A DNA stretch of 19,379 bases from an uncultured Micavibrio sp. (lineage in GTDB: Bacteria > Pseudomonadota > Alphaproteobacteria > Micavibrionales > UBA1664). The notes under the pieces are model-generated. The model was given only the letters and a program-made list of their open reading frames with translations. It was not told where the DNA came from and ran no database searches. The position numbers and the translations under genes are program-made. Location: the NCBI GenBank assembly GCA_937896295.1, contig CALBME010000047.1, positions 1 to 19,379 of the forward strand, given 5' to 3'. Shown here in pieces: positions 6,044-12,234 of this stretch (position 1 is its first letter; every line of letters starts with the position of its first letter).

Positions 6044-7117
6044 ATGAAATCAGCGCTAGCTCTCTCGACAGCGGTTCTTCTGACTGCCTTGCCTGTATAC
6101 GCACAGGAACCAGCCCCCACCCCTGCCGCCGTCGATCCTGCGGCCGATTCCCGCACGCTGGAACAGAAAATTCCGGTCAGCGTCACCAACACGGATCAGG
6201 ATAACATTCTCACGCTGAACATCGAAAACGACCTGTTTACGGGTGGCGATTCCAATTACACGTCCGGTGTCCGCCTGACCTATTCTGATCTTAACACGAC
6301 GCCGCCCGAATTCGCATATGCACTGGCCGGCTGGCTGCCAGGGTTTGAGATCAACGATACGACCAGCCTGTCCTTCTCGCTGGGGCAGAATATTTTCACG
6401 CCGGAGGATATTGAAAGCCGCGCCCAGGCGCAGAACGAACACCCATGGGCCGGCTTTCTGTATGCATCCATGGCCATGTCCACGCTGACCGATAACCATA
6501 TCGATCAGGTGGAAGCCACGCTAGGCGTTGTAGGCCCTGCATCCATGGCCGAACAGTCGCAGAAATTCATTCATCGGCACATCTCCGACTCCCCCATGCC
6601 CAAGGGCTGGAGCAACCAGCTGGAAAACGAACCGGGCCTGATGCTGGCGTGGGAACGCACCTGGCCGCAATACCTGTCGGGTGAAATCGGTGGATTGTTC
6701 GGGTCGATTGCGCCTTATACGGGCGTCACGGTGGGCAATATTTACACTTTTGCTGATGCAGGTTTCACCGTGCGTCTTGGACCGGACAGCGAGAAGTGGC
6801 AGGACACGCCCATTCGAGTGCGTCCCGCCATGCCCGGCACCGGTTTCTTTGAAATTCCCGAAGACAACTGGAGCTGGTATCTCTTTGCAGGTGCGGAAGG
6901 TCGGGCTGTCGCTCGTAACATATTCCTCGATGGAAACACCTTCCGCGACTCCTACAGCGTCGACAAGGAATATCTTGTCGGTGATGCCAATGCCGGCCTT
7001 GCACTGACCTATGGTAAAACCCGCGTATCCTTTACATGGGTCTATCGGACGAAAGAATTCGAACAACAGGACAAGCCGGAAACATTTGGATCCGTCGCTA
7101 TCGGATATCGCTTTTAA
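6044..7117 (+). CDS. LpxR-like outer-membrane lipid A 3'-O-deacylase (DUF2219)
   Basis: A 357-residue protein beginning with a clear signal peptide (MKSALALSTAVLLTALPVYA, cleavage before QE). The mature start carries the LpxR/DUF2219 signature NIENDLFTGGDSNYTSGVRL: N62-D63 and the Ser/Thr near 73-74 correspond to the family's catalytic asparagine-aspartate and serine region. The second conserved block (FIHRHI...GWSNQLENEP, about 175-197) contains the candidate catalytic H177. The protein ends in alternating strands and a terminal phenylalanine (YRF), as expected for an outer-membrane beta-barrel. LpxR enzymes remove the 3'-acyloxyacyl group of lipid A, but many DUF2219 proteins outside enterics are untested, so the exact activity is inferred. 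The ATG at 6044 is preferred over an upstream TTG because it starts the signal peptide. It follows the small membrane gene closely. Confidence 0.8.
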   Translation: MKSALALSTAVLLTALPVYAQEPAPTPAAVDPAADSRTLEQKIPVSVTNTDQDNILTLNIENDLFTGGDSNYTSGVRLTYSDLNTTPPEFAYALAGWLPGFEINDTTSLSFSLGQNIFTPEDIESRAQAQNEHPWAGFLYASMAMSTLTDNHIDQVEATLGVVGPASMAEQSQKFIHRHISDSPMPKGWSNQLENEPGLMLAWERTWPQYLSGEIGGLFGSIAPYTGVTVGNIYTFADAGFTVRLGPDSEKWQDTPIRVRPAMPGTGFFEIPEDNWSWYLFAGAEGRAVARNIFLDGNTFRDSYSVDKEYLVGDANAGLALTYGKTRVSFTWVYRTKEFEQQDKPETFGSVAIGYRF

Positions 7118-7122
7118 GGTTC

Positions 7123-7147
7123 GGAACAACCTTTGAATTTGTGCGTT
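7123..7147 (+). promoter_or_regulatory. EcfG-type promoter for the Trp-rich small gene (GGAAC-N16-CGTT)
   Basis: GGAAC at 7123-7127 and CGTT at 7144-7147 match the consensus exactly with a 16-base spacer. It starts six bases after the deacylase stop codon and 34 bases separate its -10 box from the next ATG. Confidence 0.75.
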
Positions 7148-7180
7148 TGTATGACGACACAAAAACAAGGGGTTTCAAGA

Positions 7181-7396
7181 ATGCAGCCTATGAAATGGAT
7201 GGTGCAGAAACTTTGCACCGACGTCGAAGATTACGAACTGACCATCGAACATCAGAAAACGTCATGGACCTGCGAGCAAAGCCGCGAGTCTTGGAAATGG
7301 CGCGTAGCCTACCACGGATCGGTCGTGGCGTCTGGCAACGTAAACGATATGGAACAGGCCAAGGCACTTGCGCTGGCGAATGTTCCGTCCCGGTGA
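7181..7396 (+). CDS. Small Trp-rich protein of unknown function (71 residues)
   Basis: The ATG at 7181 follows AAGGGG at suitable spacing. The frame is open further upstream, but that part overlaps the promoter. The sequence is soluble-looking, with a Trp-rich middle (KTSWTCEQSRESWKWRVAYHG) and a helical Ala-rich end (DMEQAKALALANVPSR). The pattern of a strand pair ending in VVASG followed by an xxxEQAKALA helix is common in small alphaproteobacterial proteins whose role is unknown. It has its own exact stress-type promoter and a strong terminator, so it is an independent unit, probably of the general stress response. No function can be assigned. Confidence 0.65.
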   Translation: MQPMKWMVQKLCTDVEDYELTIEHQKTSWTCEQSRESWKWRVAYHGSVVASGNVNDMEQAKALALANVPSR

Positions 7397-7416
7397 AGAT
7401 GCAGATATACGCTTGT

Positions 7417-7450
7417 AAAAAAGGCCCCCTTAAACAGGGGCCCTTTTTTA
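7417..7450. terminator. Bidirectional terminator between convergent genes
   Basis: A 14-bp stem with a single mismatch (7417-7430 against 7436-7449) has an A tract on one side and a T tract on the other, so it can end both the Trp-rich gene and the minus-strand EF-hand gene, whose stop codon it overlaps. Confidence 0.85.
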
Positions 7451-7996
7451 ATGATTATAACGGAATGTCTCATTATGCGGCAATGGACGCTTGGCCGCCG
7501 CGTAGGCTTGTTTCCACTCCAGTATATCGATCTGGCCCGACCCATCGCGATCGACTGTCTTCATGGGCATGGCAATGAATTCCGAGGCAGCAAGCCCTCC
7601 ACCCTGGCTGTCAAAGCGTGCAAGGCCAGACGCCTGCATGAAATTCTCATGCGTGATGGTGGTCTGGTCTGAATAACCGTCATTGTTAAAATCGACATAC
7701 TGAACCGTTTCTTTCGCCATCGGCGCCATGGTCATGACCATGGGCGTCGTGAATTCACGGTTGTCGATCAACTCATTACCGTCCCGATCAAACGTATAGA
7801 ACAGCTTTTCCCCCACCTCGATACGGGAAAGCATACCATCATGATTGGTGTCAAACTGACGGTAATCGACAATAATGGCACCCGGAATGGGACGGGGTGT
7901 AAGCGATGTCTGCGTCATGACGCTTGCGGCATCGACGTTTCCTGCATAGAGCCAGGTGATGAAAGCCATGGTCAGGGCAAATTTGGTGCGTGTCAT
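7448..7996 (-). CDS. Exported EF-hand calcium-binding protein
   Basis: A 182-residue protein with an N-terminal signal peptide (MTRTKFALTMAFITWLYAGNVDA) and several EF-hand loops. Canonical-looking loops are at about 49-60 (DTNHDGMLSRIE), 70-81 (DRDGNELIDNRE) and 149-160 (DRDGSGQIDILE). Two more degenerate ones lie near 102 (DFNNDGYSD) and 129 (DSQGGGLAASEF). It is therefore likely a periplasmic calcium-binding protein; no enzymatic domain is visible and the partner is unknown. AAGGAGG precedes the ATG. It starts ten bases after the four-helix protein gene stops, so the two form an operon driven by the stress-type promoter at 8524-8548. Confidence 0.85.
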   Translation of the reverse strand: MTRTKFALTMAFITWLYAGNVDAASVMTQTSLTPRPIPGAIIVDYRQFDTNHDGMLSRIEVGEKLFYTFDRDGNELIDNREFTTPMVMTMAPMAKETVQYVDFNNDGYSDQTTITHENFMQASGLARFDSQGGGLAASEFIAMPMKTVDRDGSGQIDILEWKQAYAAAKRPLPHNETFRYNH

Positions 7997-8006
7997 TTCA
8001 TCCTCC

Positions 8007-8477
8007 TTATGCAGCGCGCGAGTATGACCCCGTCCGCAGTGAATCTTTCAGTGCTTTCATGTAATCATGGCTGCGCTGCAAAGATCCCAGCTCACTCACG
8101 AGAAGTGCACGCGTATGAACCTGCATATCCGGCGCTTCCAGCGCATCGCGCATGGAATGCAGGCAGCGGTCTTCGGCTTCTTCCAGGTGGTTGACCAGCG
8201 TTTCATCGACGTCGCTGCTGATCTTCGTCATGATTTCGCCAACCAGTTTGGCGGTCTTGCCTGCCAGCGTACCGTCCGTATCGGGCGTACCGCCGTTTTC
8301 ACGGATACGCGGGGTCAGGTCCATGACCACGGCGCCATGTAGACGCTGCAGGTCGGAAAAACTGCGTTCAAGGCGCGGGTTGCGCACCCGTATCAGGGCG
8401 CTCTTGTATGATTCGCACGCATCCTGATTGATATCGATCAGGTGGCTCAGGACCTTATTTTCCTTATCATAACTCAT
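8007..8477 (-). CDS. PA2169-type four-helix-bundle protein (DUF2383)
   Basis: A 156-residue all-helical protein. The N-terminus (NKVLSHLIDINQDACESYKSAL) and the central block (LQRLHGAVVMDLTPRIRENGGTPDTDGTL) match the DUF2383/PA2169 family, ferritin-like four-helix bundles of unknown function. The family's typical E/H positions are partly present (HLEEAEDRCL); whether metal is bound is unclear. The ATG at 8477 is chosen because AAGGAG lies upstream at good spacing; the longer open frame would run through the promoter. An exact stress-type promoter lies at 8524-8548, and the EF-hand gene is downstream in the same unit. Confidence 0.8.
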   Translation of the reverse strand: MSYDKENKVLSHLIDINQDACESYKSALIRVRNPRLERSFSDLQRLHGAVVMDLTPRIRENGGTPDTDGTLAGKTAKLVGEIMTKISSDVDETLVNHLEEAEDRCLHSMRDALEAPDMQVHTRALLVSELGSLQRSHDYMKALKDSLRTGSYSRAA

Positions 8478-8523
8478 CGTGATTCTCCTTGGCATGGGGA
8501 AAGAACATGTTTGACCGCAAACC

Positions 8524-8548
8524 AACGGATTTCCGGGGTTTTCGTTCC
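8524..8548 (-). promoter_or_regulatory. EcfG-type promoter for the four-helix/EF-hand operon (GGAAC-N16-CGTT)
   Basis: On the minus strand GGAAC (8548-8544) and CGTT (8527-8524) are separated by 16 bases, an exact match, 46 bases before the ATG at 8477. Confidence 0.78.
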
Positions 8549-8669
8549 TTTTGCATACCGTCATAACCACTCCGGCTTTGTTGCAGAACTGATACAAAGT
8601 TTTTCAAAAACGACACAATCACGACATATCGTGGTTACTTTCCGGGTGCAGATTAGGGATATGGACAAC

Positions 8670-8687
8670 GCGGAACGAACTTTCCGC
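8670..8687. repeat. Short inverted repeat in the leader of the 88-residue unknown gene
   Basis: GCGGAA (8670-8675) and TTCCGC (8682-8687) form a perfect 6-bp palindrome with a six-base centre, ending 22 bases before the ATG at 8710. It may be an operator or an mRNA hairpin. Confidence 0.35.
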
Positions 8688-8709
8688 ACTAGCACGAAGG
8701 AGACTACCG

Positions 8710-8976
8710 ATGATGATCCCGACCCAGAACAAACTCGGCGCTGTGAGCCACCCGCTGGTGGCCGCCATGTACCTGAAGAAAGACTTCGGTGCGCCCTTCT
8801 CCAAACATCAGGAAGATGTCCTGGTGATCGAAACGAATTTCCCTGTCGATGAAAGCGATACGAAATCGTTCAATGCCTGCCTGTCTGACCTGCTATCGGA
8901 TCTGCCGAGCATACAGACCGAAGCGGAAGCCAAGGTCGGCCCGTTCGACCGCGTTGATATCCGTACTTCGCACTGA
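8710..8976 (+). CDS. Hypothetical protein, 88 residues
   Basis: Starts ATGATG with AAGGAG eight bases upstream; either ATG could be used. The sequence is soluble, with no signal peptide or membrane segment. A first half reads like a beta/loop region (HPLVAAMYLKKDFGAPFSKHQEDVLVIET). An acidic helix (TKSFNACLSDLLSDLPSI) and a short end follow. I do not recognise a family. Unlike its neighbours it has no clear GGAAC...CGTT promoter: a GGAAC lies at 8672-8676 but without a -10 box at the right distance. A good terminator follows, so it is a single-gene unit. Probably real because of its strong ribosome site; function unknown. Confidence 0.6.
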   Translation: MMIPTQNKLGAVSHPLVAAMYLKKDFGAPFSKHQEDVLVIETNFPVDESDTKSFNACLSDLLSDLPSIQTEAEAKVGPFDRVDIRTSH

Positions 8977-9018
8977 TCGGCATACCAGGCTTTACCCAGT
9001 ACCCTCCCTGTCCGACTT

Positions 9019-9048
9019 GAACCGCTCTCCGGAGCGGTTCTTTTTTTG
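9019..9048 (+). terminator. Rho-independent terminator with a UNCG-type loop
   Basis: GAACCGCTC (9019-9027) pairs perfectly with GAGCGGTTC (9032-9040) around TCCG, followed by seven T residues. Confidence 0.9.
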
Positions 9049-9106
9049 AAAAACCCTCAAAAAAACACAAACTCATGTCATGGCTGCTCTTGAAGGCTGC
9101 TGGACA

Positions 9107-9131
9107 GGAACCATAAATTTTCACGCACGTT
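9107..9131 (+). promoter_or_regulatory. EcfG-type promoter for the PRC-barrel/CsbD operon (GGAAC-N16-CGTT)
   Basis: GGAAC at 9107-9111 and CGTT at 9128-9131 match the consensus exactly with a 16-base spacer, 26 bases before the ATG at 9158. Confidence 0.78.
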
Positions 9132-9157
9132 CACATAGGATCAAGGATAACGCATCT

Positions 9158-10066
9158 ATGAGCATCGCAAAAATCATCGGTATCATAACGGCGCTGGCCC
9201 TGATGGTCGGTATTACCGCCTATACCGAGGCCAACGCCACCTCACTCACCCAGCCCGTTGCGGACGCAGTATCACCCGCCGCCGCACAACCCTCCTGGAA
9301 TGCCGAGGACATCGACGAAGGCTGGGAAGACTTTGACGCCGATATTCGTGATAATAAAACAGATCTGCGGGATTCCGCTGTCGCACCGGTCTCGTCATCT
9401 GCCCGACCCGCGAACACCGGAATTTTTGGCACCACGCCCCCGCGCAGCACCACCATCAATGGTATTGGATACGATCAGAACATCATGTACAGCGCCCGCA
9501 CGACGGCGACCGGTATGATCGGACAGGCTGTAACCGACCTTTCTGGAAAAAAAATCGCAACGGTCAAAGACATTGTTCTTGATTCCACAGGATCTGCCGT
9601 TCTGTTGGTGGTCACCGACGGCGGTTTCATGGGCATGGGCGATAAACTGGCCGCGCTTGATTATAAAATGGTTGTCCAGCAACGCAGTGAAGGCGATGTC
9701 ATGATGCCCATGAACGCCAAGGGACTGGACAGGATGGCCCCCTTCTCATACGACGTGAAAGAGGCATCTGAAAAGGTCCGCGTCATTCCTGCCAACGGCT
9801 ACAGCACGGTGCAGTTGCTCAAGGGCAAAATTCTGGATCCTAAAAACAAAGCACTTGGAGACGTTGAAAACATCGTTTTTCGCGGGGGAAAAGCCTCTCA
9901 GGTGGTCGTCGAATTTGACAAAAAACTTAATCTGGGTGTCGGTAAGGCAGCCCTGGATTTCAACGATATGACCATCGCCCGTCATGCAAATGGCGTTGCC
10001 GATTTCCGCATGAACGAACGACAGTCCGCTGACTTTGAAGCGTATAGGAATCTGAAAGCCAACTAA
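9158..10066 (+). CDS. Exported protein with two PRC-barrel domains
   Basis: A 302-residue protein with an N-terminal hydrophobic signal (IAKIIGIITALALMVGITAY), a low-complexity acidic region (about 45-70), and two PRC-barrel-like domains at about 118-175 (MIGQAVTDLSGKKIATVKDIVLD...) and 217-275 (STVQLLKGKILDPKNKALGDVENIVF...). PRC-barrels are small beta-barrels found in photosynthetic reaction-centre subunits, RimM and many stress-induced envelope proteins; here the role is unknown but the location is likely periplasmic or membrane-anchored. AAGGAT precedes the ATG at 9158, which is chosen over a longer TTG-started frame. It carries its own stress-type promoter, and the CsbD gene follows 16 bases after its stop. 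Confidence 0.82.
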   Translation: MSIAKIIGIITALALMVGITAYTEANATSLTQPVADAVSPAAAQPSWNAEDIDEGWEDFDADIRDNKTDLRDSAVAPVSSSARPANTGIFGTTPPRSTTINGIGYDQNIMYSARTTATGMIGQAVTDLSGKKIATVKDIVLDSTGSAVLLVVTDGGFMGMGDKLAALDYKMVVQQRSEGDVMMPMNAKGLDRMAPFSYDVKEASEKVRVIPANGYSTVQLLKGKILDPKNKALGDVENIVFRGGKASQVVVEFDKKLNLGVGKAALDFNDMTIARHANGVADFRMNERQSADFEAYRNLKAN

Positions 10067-10082
10067 CTGTAAGGAAAAAGTC

Positions 10083-10301
10083 ATGAACGGCGACATCATC
10101 AAGGGATCGATTAAAGAATTACGCGGTAAAATCCGGCAGCAATGGGGAAAACTGACCGACGATCAGCTCGACCGGTTTGAAGGCAGTCGCATGGAACTGG
10201 CCGGCGCCATCCAGAAATCGTATGGCATGGCCAGGGATGAAGCTGAAAGACAGGTCCAGGAGTGGGAACGCGCTCAAACCTTCCAGGACCGCGCTGCCTA
10301 A
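10083..10301 (+). CDS. CsbD family stress protein
   Basis: Seventy-two residues beginning NGDIIKGSIKELRGKIRQQWGKLTDDQLDRFEGSR, the standard CsbD signature: a small, very polar helical protein of the general stress response in many bacteria, with no known mechanism. TAAGGA precedes the ATG. It lies 16 bases after the PRC-barrel gene and is expected to share its stress-type promoter at 9107-9131. Confidence 0.92.
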   Translation: MNGDIIKGSIKELRGKIRQQWGKLTDDQLDRFEGSRMELAGAIQKSYGMARDEAERQVQEWERAQTFQDRAA

Positions 10302-10370
10302 AATCCCGTTATTATTAAGAATGAATTATGCCGCTGCTCCTTCCGGAGGATCGGTTTTTTTACATTTCCA

Positions 10371-10396
10371 TGAACTTTTATCCGGAATTGAACGTT
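10371..10396 (+). promoter_or_regulatory. Near-consensus EcfG-type promoter for the glycine-zipper lipoprotein (TGAAC-N17-CGTT)
   Basis: TGAAC at 10371-10375 and CGTT at 10393-10396, 17 bases apart: one mismatch in the -35 box and an exact -10 box, 36 bases before the ATG at 10433. Confidence 0.5.
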
Positions 10397-10432
10397 GGAT
10401 AGACATATCAAACATCGCCAAGGAGTTTCGTT

Positions 10433-10672
10433 ATGACTGCACGTCAATCCATTATGCTGACCGGTATGCTTTGTGCTGTGCTCTCGTTGTCCGCCTGCGG
10501 CCAGACCAAAGGTGAACGCGCCTTATCGGGCGGTGCCATCGGTGCCGGTGCCGGCGCTGTCGGCGGCGCCCTGATGGGCGGCGACCCTGTCACTGGAGCC
10601 ATCATCGGGGGCGCTGCCGGGGCTGCAACGGGCGCACTTACCAACTCGAACCAGATCAATCTCGAACGCTAA
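10433..10672 (+). CDS. Glycine-zipper lipoprotein
   Basis: A 79-residue protein with a lipoprotein signal peptide ending in the lipobox LSAC (Cys at residue 22). Almost the whole mature part is a glycine zipper (GGAIGAGAGAVGGALMGGDP, then TGAIIGGAAGAATGAL). Such proteins are envelope-associated, often outer-membrane, and recur in stress regulons; the precise role is unknown. AAGGAG precedes the ATG. A near-consensus stress promoter lies upstream and a strong terminator follows, so it is a single-gene unit. Confidence 0.88.
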   Translation: MTARQSIMLTGMLCAVLSLSACGQTKGERALSGGAIGAGAGAVGGALMGGDPVTGAIIGGAAGAATGALTNSNQINLER

Positions 10673-10684
10673 ACGTTTTGGATT

Positions 10685-10716
10685 AAAAAAACCCCGCTCG
10701 ATGGCGGGGTTTTTTT
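10685..10716. terminator. Bidirectional terminator between convergent genes
   Basis: A perfect 13-bp stem (AAAAAAACCCCGC 10685-10697 with 10704-10716) has a six-base loop, with A and T tracts on either side, between the glycine-zipper gene and the minus-strand 85-residue gene. Confidence 0.9.
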
Positions 10717-10735
10717 ATGAATTCCTGAATAAAAA

Positions 10736-10993
10736 TTATGCGTCCAGGCGTCGGCAGGCCTTGAGAATTTCCTGATATAGCGCCGCCGCGGAGGGGCGAC
10801 CACCGAAGACCTGGGACATGTTTTCGTCTTCCGATTCCATCAGGCGTCGCTGGTCCAGCGCCCAGCTTTCGAGAACAGACCGCTTTTCATCCGTACTCAA
10901 ACGTTCATCGTTCAGAACATGATGAGGCGTGCCATAAATCTTGGCGGGGTCTGCGACTGCTTTTTCAATAATTTTATCCGTGTTGACGTTCAT
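10736..10993 (-). CDS. Conserved-looking hypothetical protein, 85 residues
   Basis: The ATG at 10993 has AGAAGGAG upstream at good spacing. The protein is helical and polar, with the run KIYGTPHHVLNDERLSTDEK, then an SVLESWALDQRRLMESEDENM helix. Proteins with this layout, a short 'P..VL.D..L....K..IL..W..D...L..A..E.M' pattern, are common in alphaproteobacteria, but I know of no assigned function. No membrane segment or signal peptide. Upstream on the minus strand is GGAAC-N17-TGTT (11020-11045), suggesting stress control. The next gene upstream on the same strand (AI-2E family) ends 65 bases away. Confidence 0.68.
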   Translation of the reverse strand: MNVNTDKIIEKAVADPAKIYGTPHHVLNDERLSTDEKRSVLESWALDQRRLMESEDENMSQVFGGRPSAAALYQEILKACRRLDA

Positions 10994-11019
10994 GGCGGAT
11001 CTCCTTCTTACCACTCCCC

Positions 11020-11045
11020 AACAAAAACTTCGCGATTCAGGTTCC
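11020..11045 (-). promoter_or_regulatory. EcfG-type promoter for the 85-residue gene (GGAAC-N17-TGTT)
   Basis: On the minus strand GGAAC (11045-11041) and TGTT (11023-11020) are 17 bases apart: exact -35 box, one change in the -10 box, 26 bases before the ATG. Confidence 0.5.
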
Positions 11046-11058
11046 CAACAACTGGTTC

Positions 11059-12171
11059 TTATCCCTCTATAAAATGTCCCAGAGGCTTAAGGGAAACGAT
11101 GTTGTCACACATGACTTTAAGCATGGCCAGAATCGGCATGGACAGGACAGCGCCGGGAATGCCCCACATCCAGTAAAAAAACACGAGCCCCAGAATCACC
11201 AGAACAGGATTAAGTGTAAAGTGACGCGCAAGGAGCATGGGGGTCATGAACTGACTTTCGATGATATGCGCCCCCAGATACATAAGCGCGGGCATCAGCG
11301 CCTGCGAAAGATCGTTTTCAGAAATCATTCCAACCATGACAAAAAGTGCCGTCGTCGCGATGGGGCCCACAATAGGAATATAATTCATGAGAAAAGCCAC
11401 CGTACCCCATAGCAAGGCATCCTCAATACCTGAAAAATACATGATCCCCGCCGTCACGCCGCCTACGATCAGATTCATGAACGTAATCGTCAAAAGATAG
11501 GCAGAAATATCACTTTCGATCTGGTTGGAAATATTGATCGCCTGTTTTTTATCCTTGAAACGCGGCAGGATTTCTACAAGACGGCGTAAAAATGTATCGC
11601 CTGAGACAAGCAGGAAATAAAGAATGACCAGCGTTTCCAGCAAGGTCATAACGGATTCCTGCACGTAATCGACCATATCATCCGGTTCAGCCATGGCGAT
11701 AACCGTACTATTGGGTTTTTCCGTTACGGTCAGCGCCTGCGCATCATTCAGCACACGCTGAATTGGGTCCAGCGGCGAGCGCAGTTCCTGCAGTCGCTCT
11801 TTAAGTCTTGGAAATTCACGCGGCAGATCCTTGGTCCATTCAGCCGCCGGCCCTGCCAGAGCAGTACCGATGGCCACTCCCCCGCCCAGCAGCAAAAAGA
11901 TCACAAGCGCGGCACCCAGCATGCGCGGCACCCGCAGACGTTCGAATCCACGCATGACGGGATAAAGCGCCATTTTCAGGATAAAGGCCAGAATGATGGG
12001 AACGATGATGGGAGCCGCGATGGTAAGCGCCGCCAGAAGCATGATGGTAAAAATACCACCCAGAAAAACCGTGCGCGGCTCTGGCGGTACATACGGGGGT
12101 TTAAATTCAATATCGGAATCGTCCTGAAACGGGACTTCAGGGGGCGAGGTCTCAGGGCTGATGCTGCTCAT
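11059..12171 (-). CDS. AI-2E/PerM family membrane transporter
   Basis: A 370-residue integral membrane protein. A proline-rich cytoplasmic N-terminus (PPYVPPEPRT) precedes a hydrophobic pair of segments (FTIMLLAALTIAAPIIVPIILAF). After a soluble central part come further membrane segments including LLETLVILYFLLVSG, the conserved PIVGPI motif, and LVILGLVFFYWMWGIPGAVL near the end. This is the standard layout of the AI-2E transporter (PF01594) family, which includes TqsA, PerM and Na+/H+ antiporters; the substrate here is unknown. The ATG at 12171 is preferred over an in-frame TTG at 12189. No Shine-Dalgarno is visible, and the stress-type promoter at 12181-12206 would start the transcript almost at the ATG. 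Confidence 0.88.
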   Translation of the reverse strand: MSSISPETSPPEVPFQDDSDIEFKPPYVPPEPRTVFLGGIFTIMLLAALTIAAPIIVPIILAFILKMALYPVMRGFERLRVPRMLGAALVIFLLLGGGVAIGTALAGPAAEWTKDLPREFPRLKERLQELRSPLDPIQRVLNDAQALTVTEKPNSTVIAMAEPDDMVDYVQESVMTLLETLVILYFLLVSGDTFLRRLVEILPRFKDKKQAINISNQIESDISAYLLTITFMNLIVGGVTAGIMYFSGIEDALLWGTVAFLMNYIPIVGPIATTALFVMVGMISENDLSQALMPALMYLGAHIIESQFMTPMLLARHFTLNPVLVILGLVFFYWMWGIPGAVLSMPILAMLKVMCDNIVSLKPLGHFIEG

Positions 12172-12180
12172 GAGGGAACG

Positions 12181-12206
12181 AACATCCAAAACCTTAATAA
12201 AGTTCC
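12181..12206 (-). promoter_or_regulatory. Possible EcfG-type promoter for the AI-2E family gene (GGAAC-N17-TGTT)
   Basis: On the minus strand GGAAC (12206-12202) and TGTT (12184-12181) are 17 bases apart. Only nine bases separate the -10 box from the ATG at 12171, so the message would be leaderless or nearly so. Confidence 0.4.
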
Positions 12207-12234
12207 GTATTTTCTCCGCTATGAATCCGCCCTG

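Noticed and set aside
8672..8676. GGAAC upstream of the 88-residue gene as a stress promoter
   Set aside because: No CGTT or TGTT follows at 16 or 17 bases; the GGAAC is part of a small palindrome instead.
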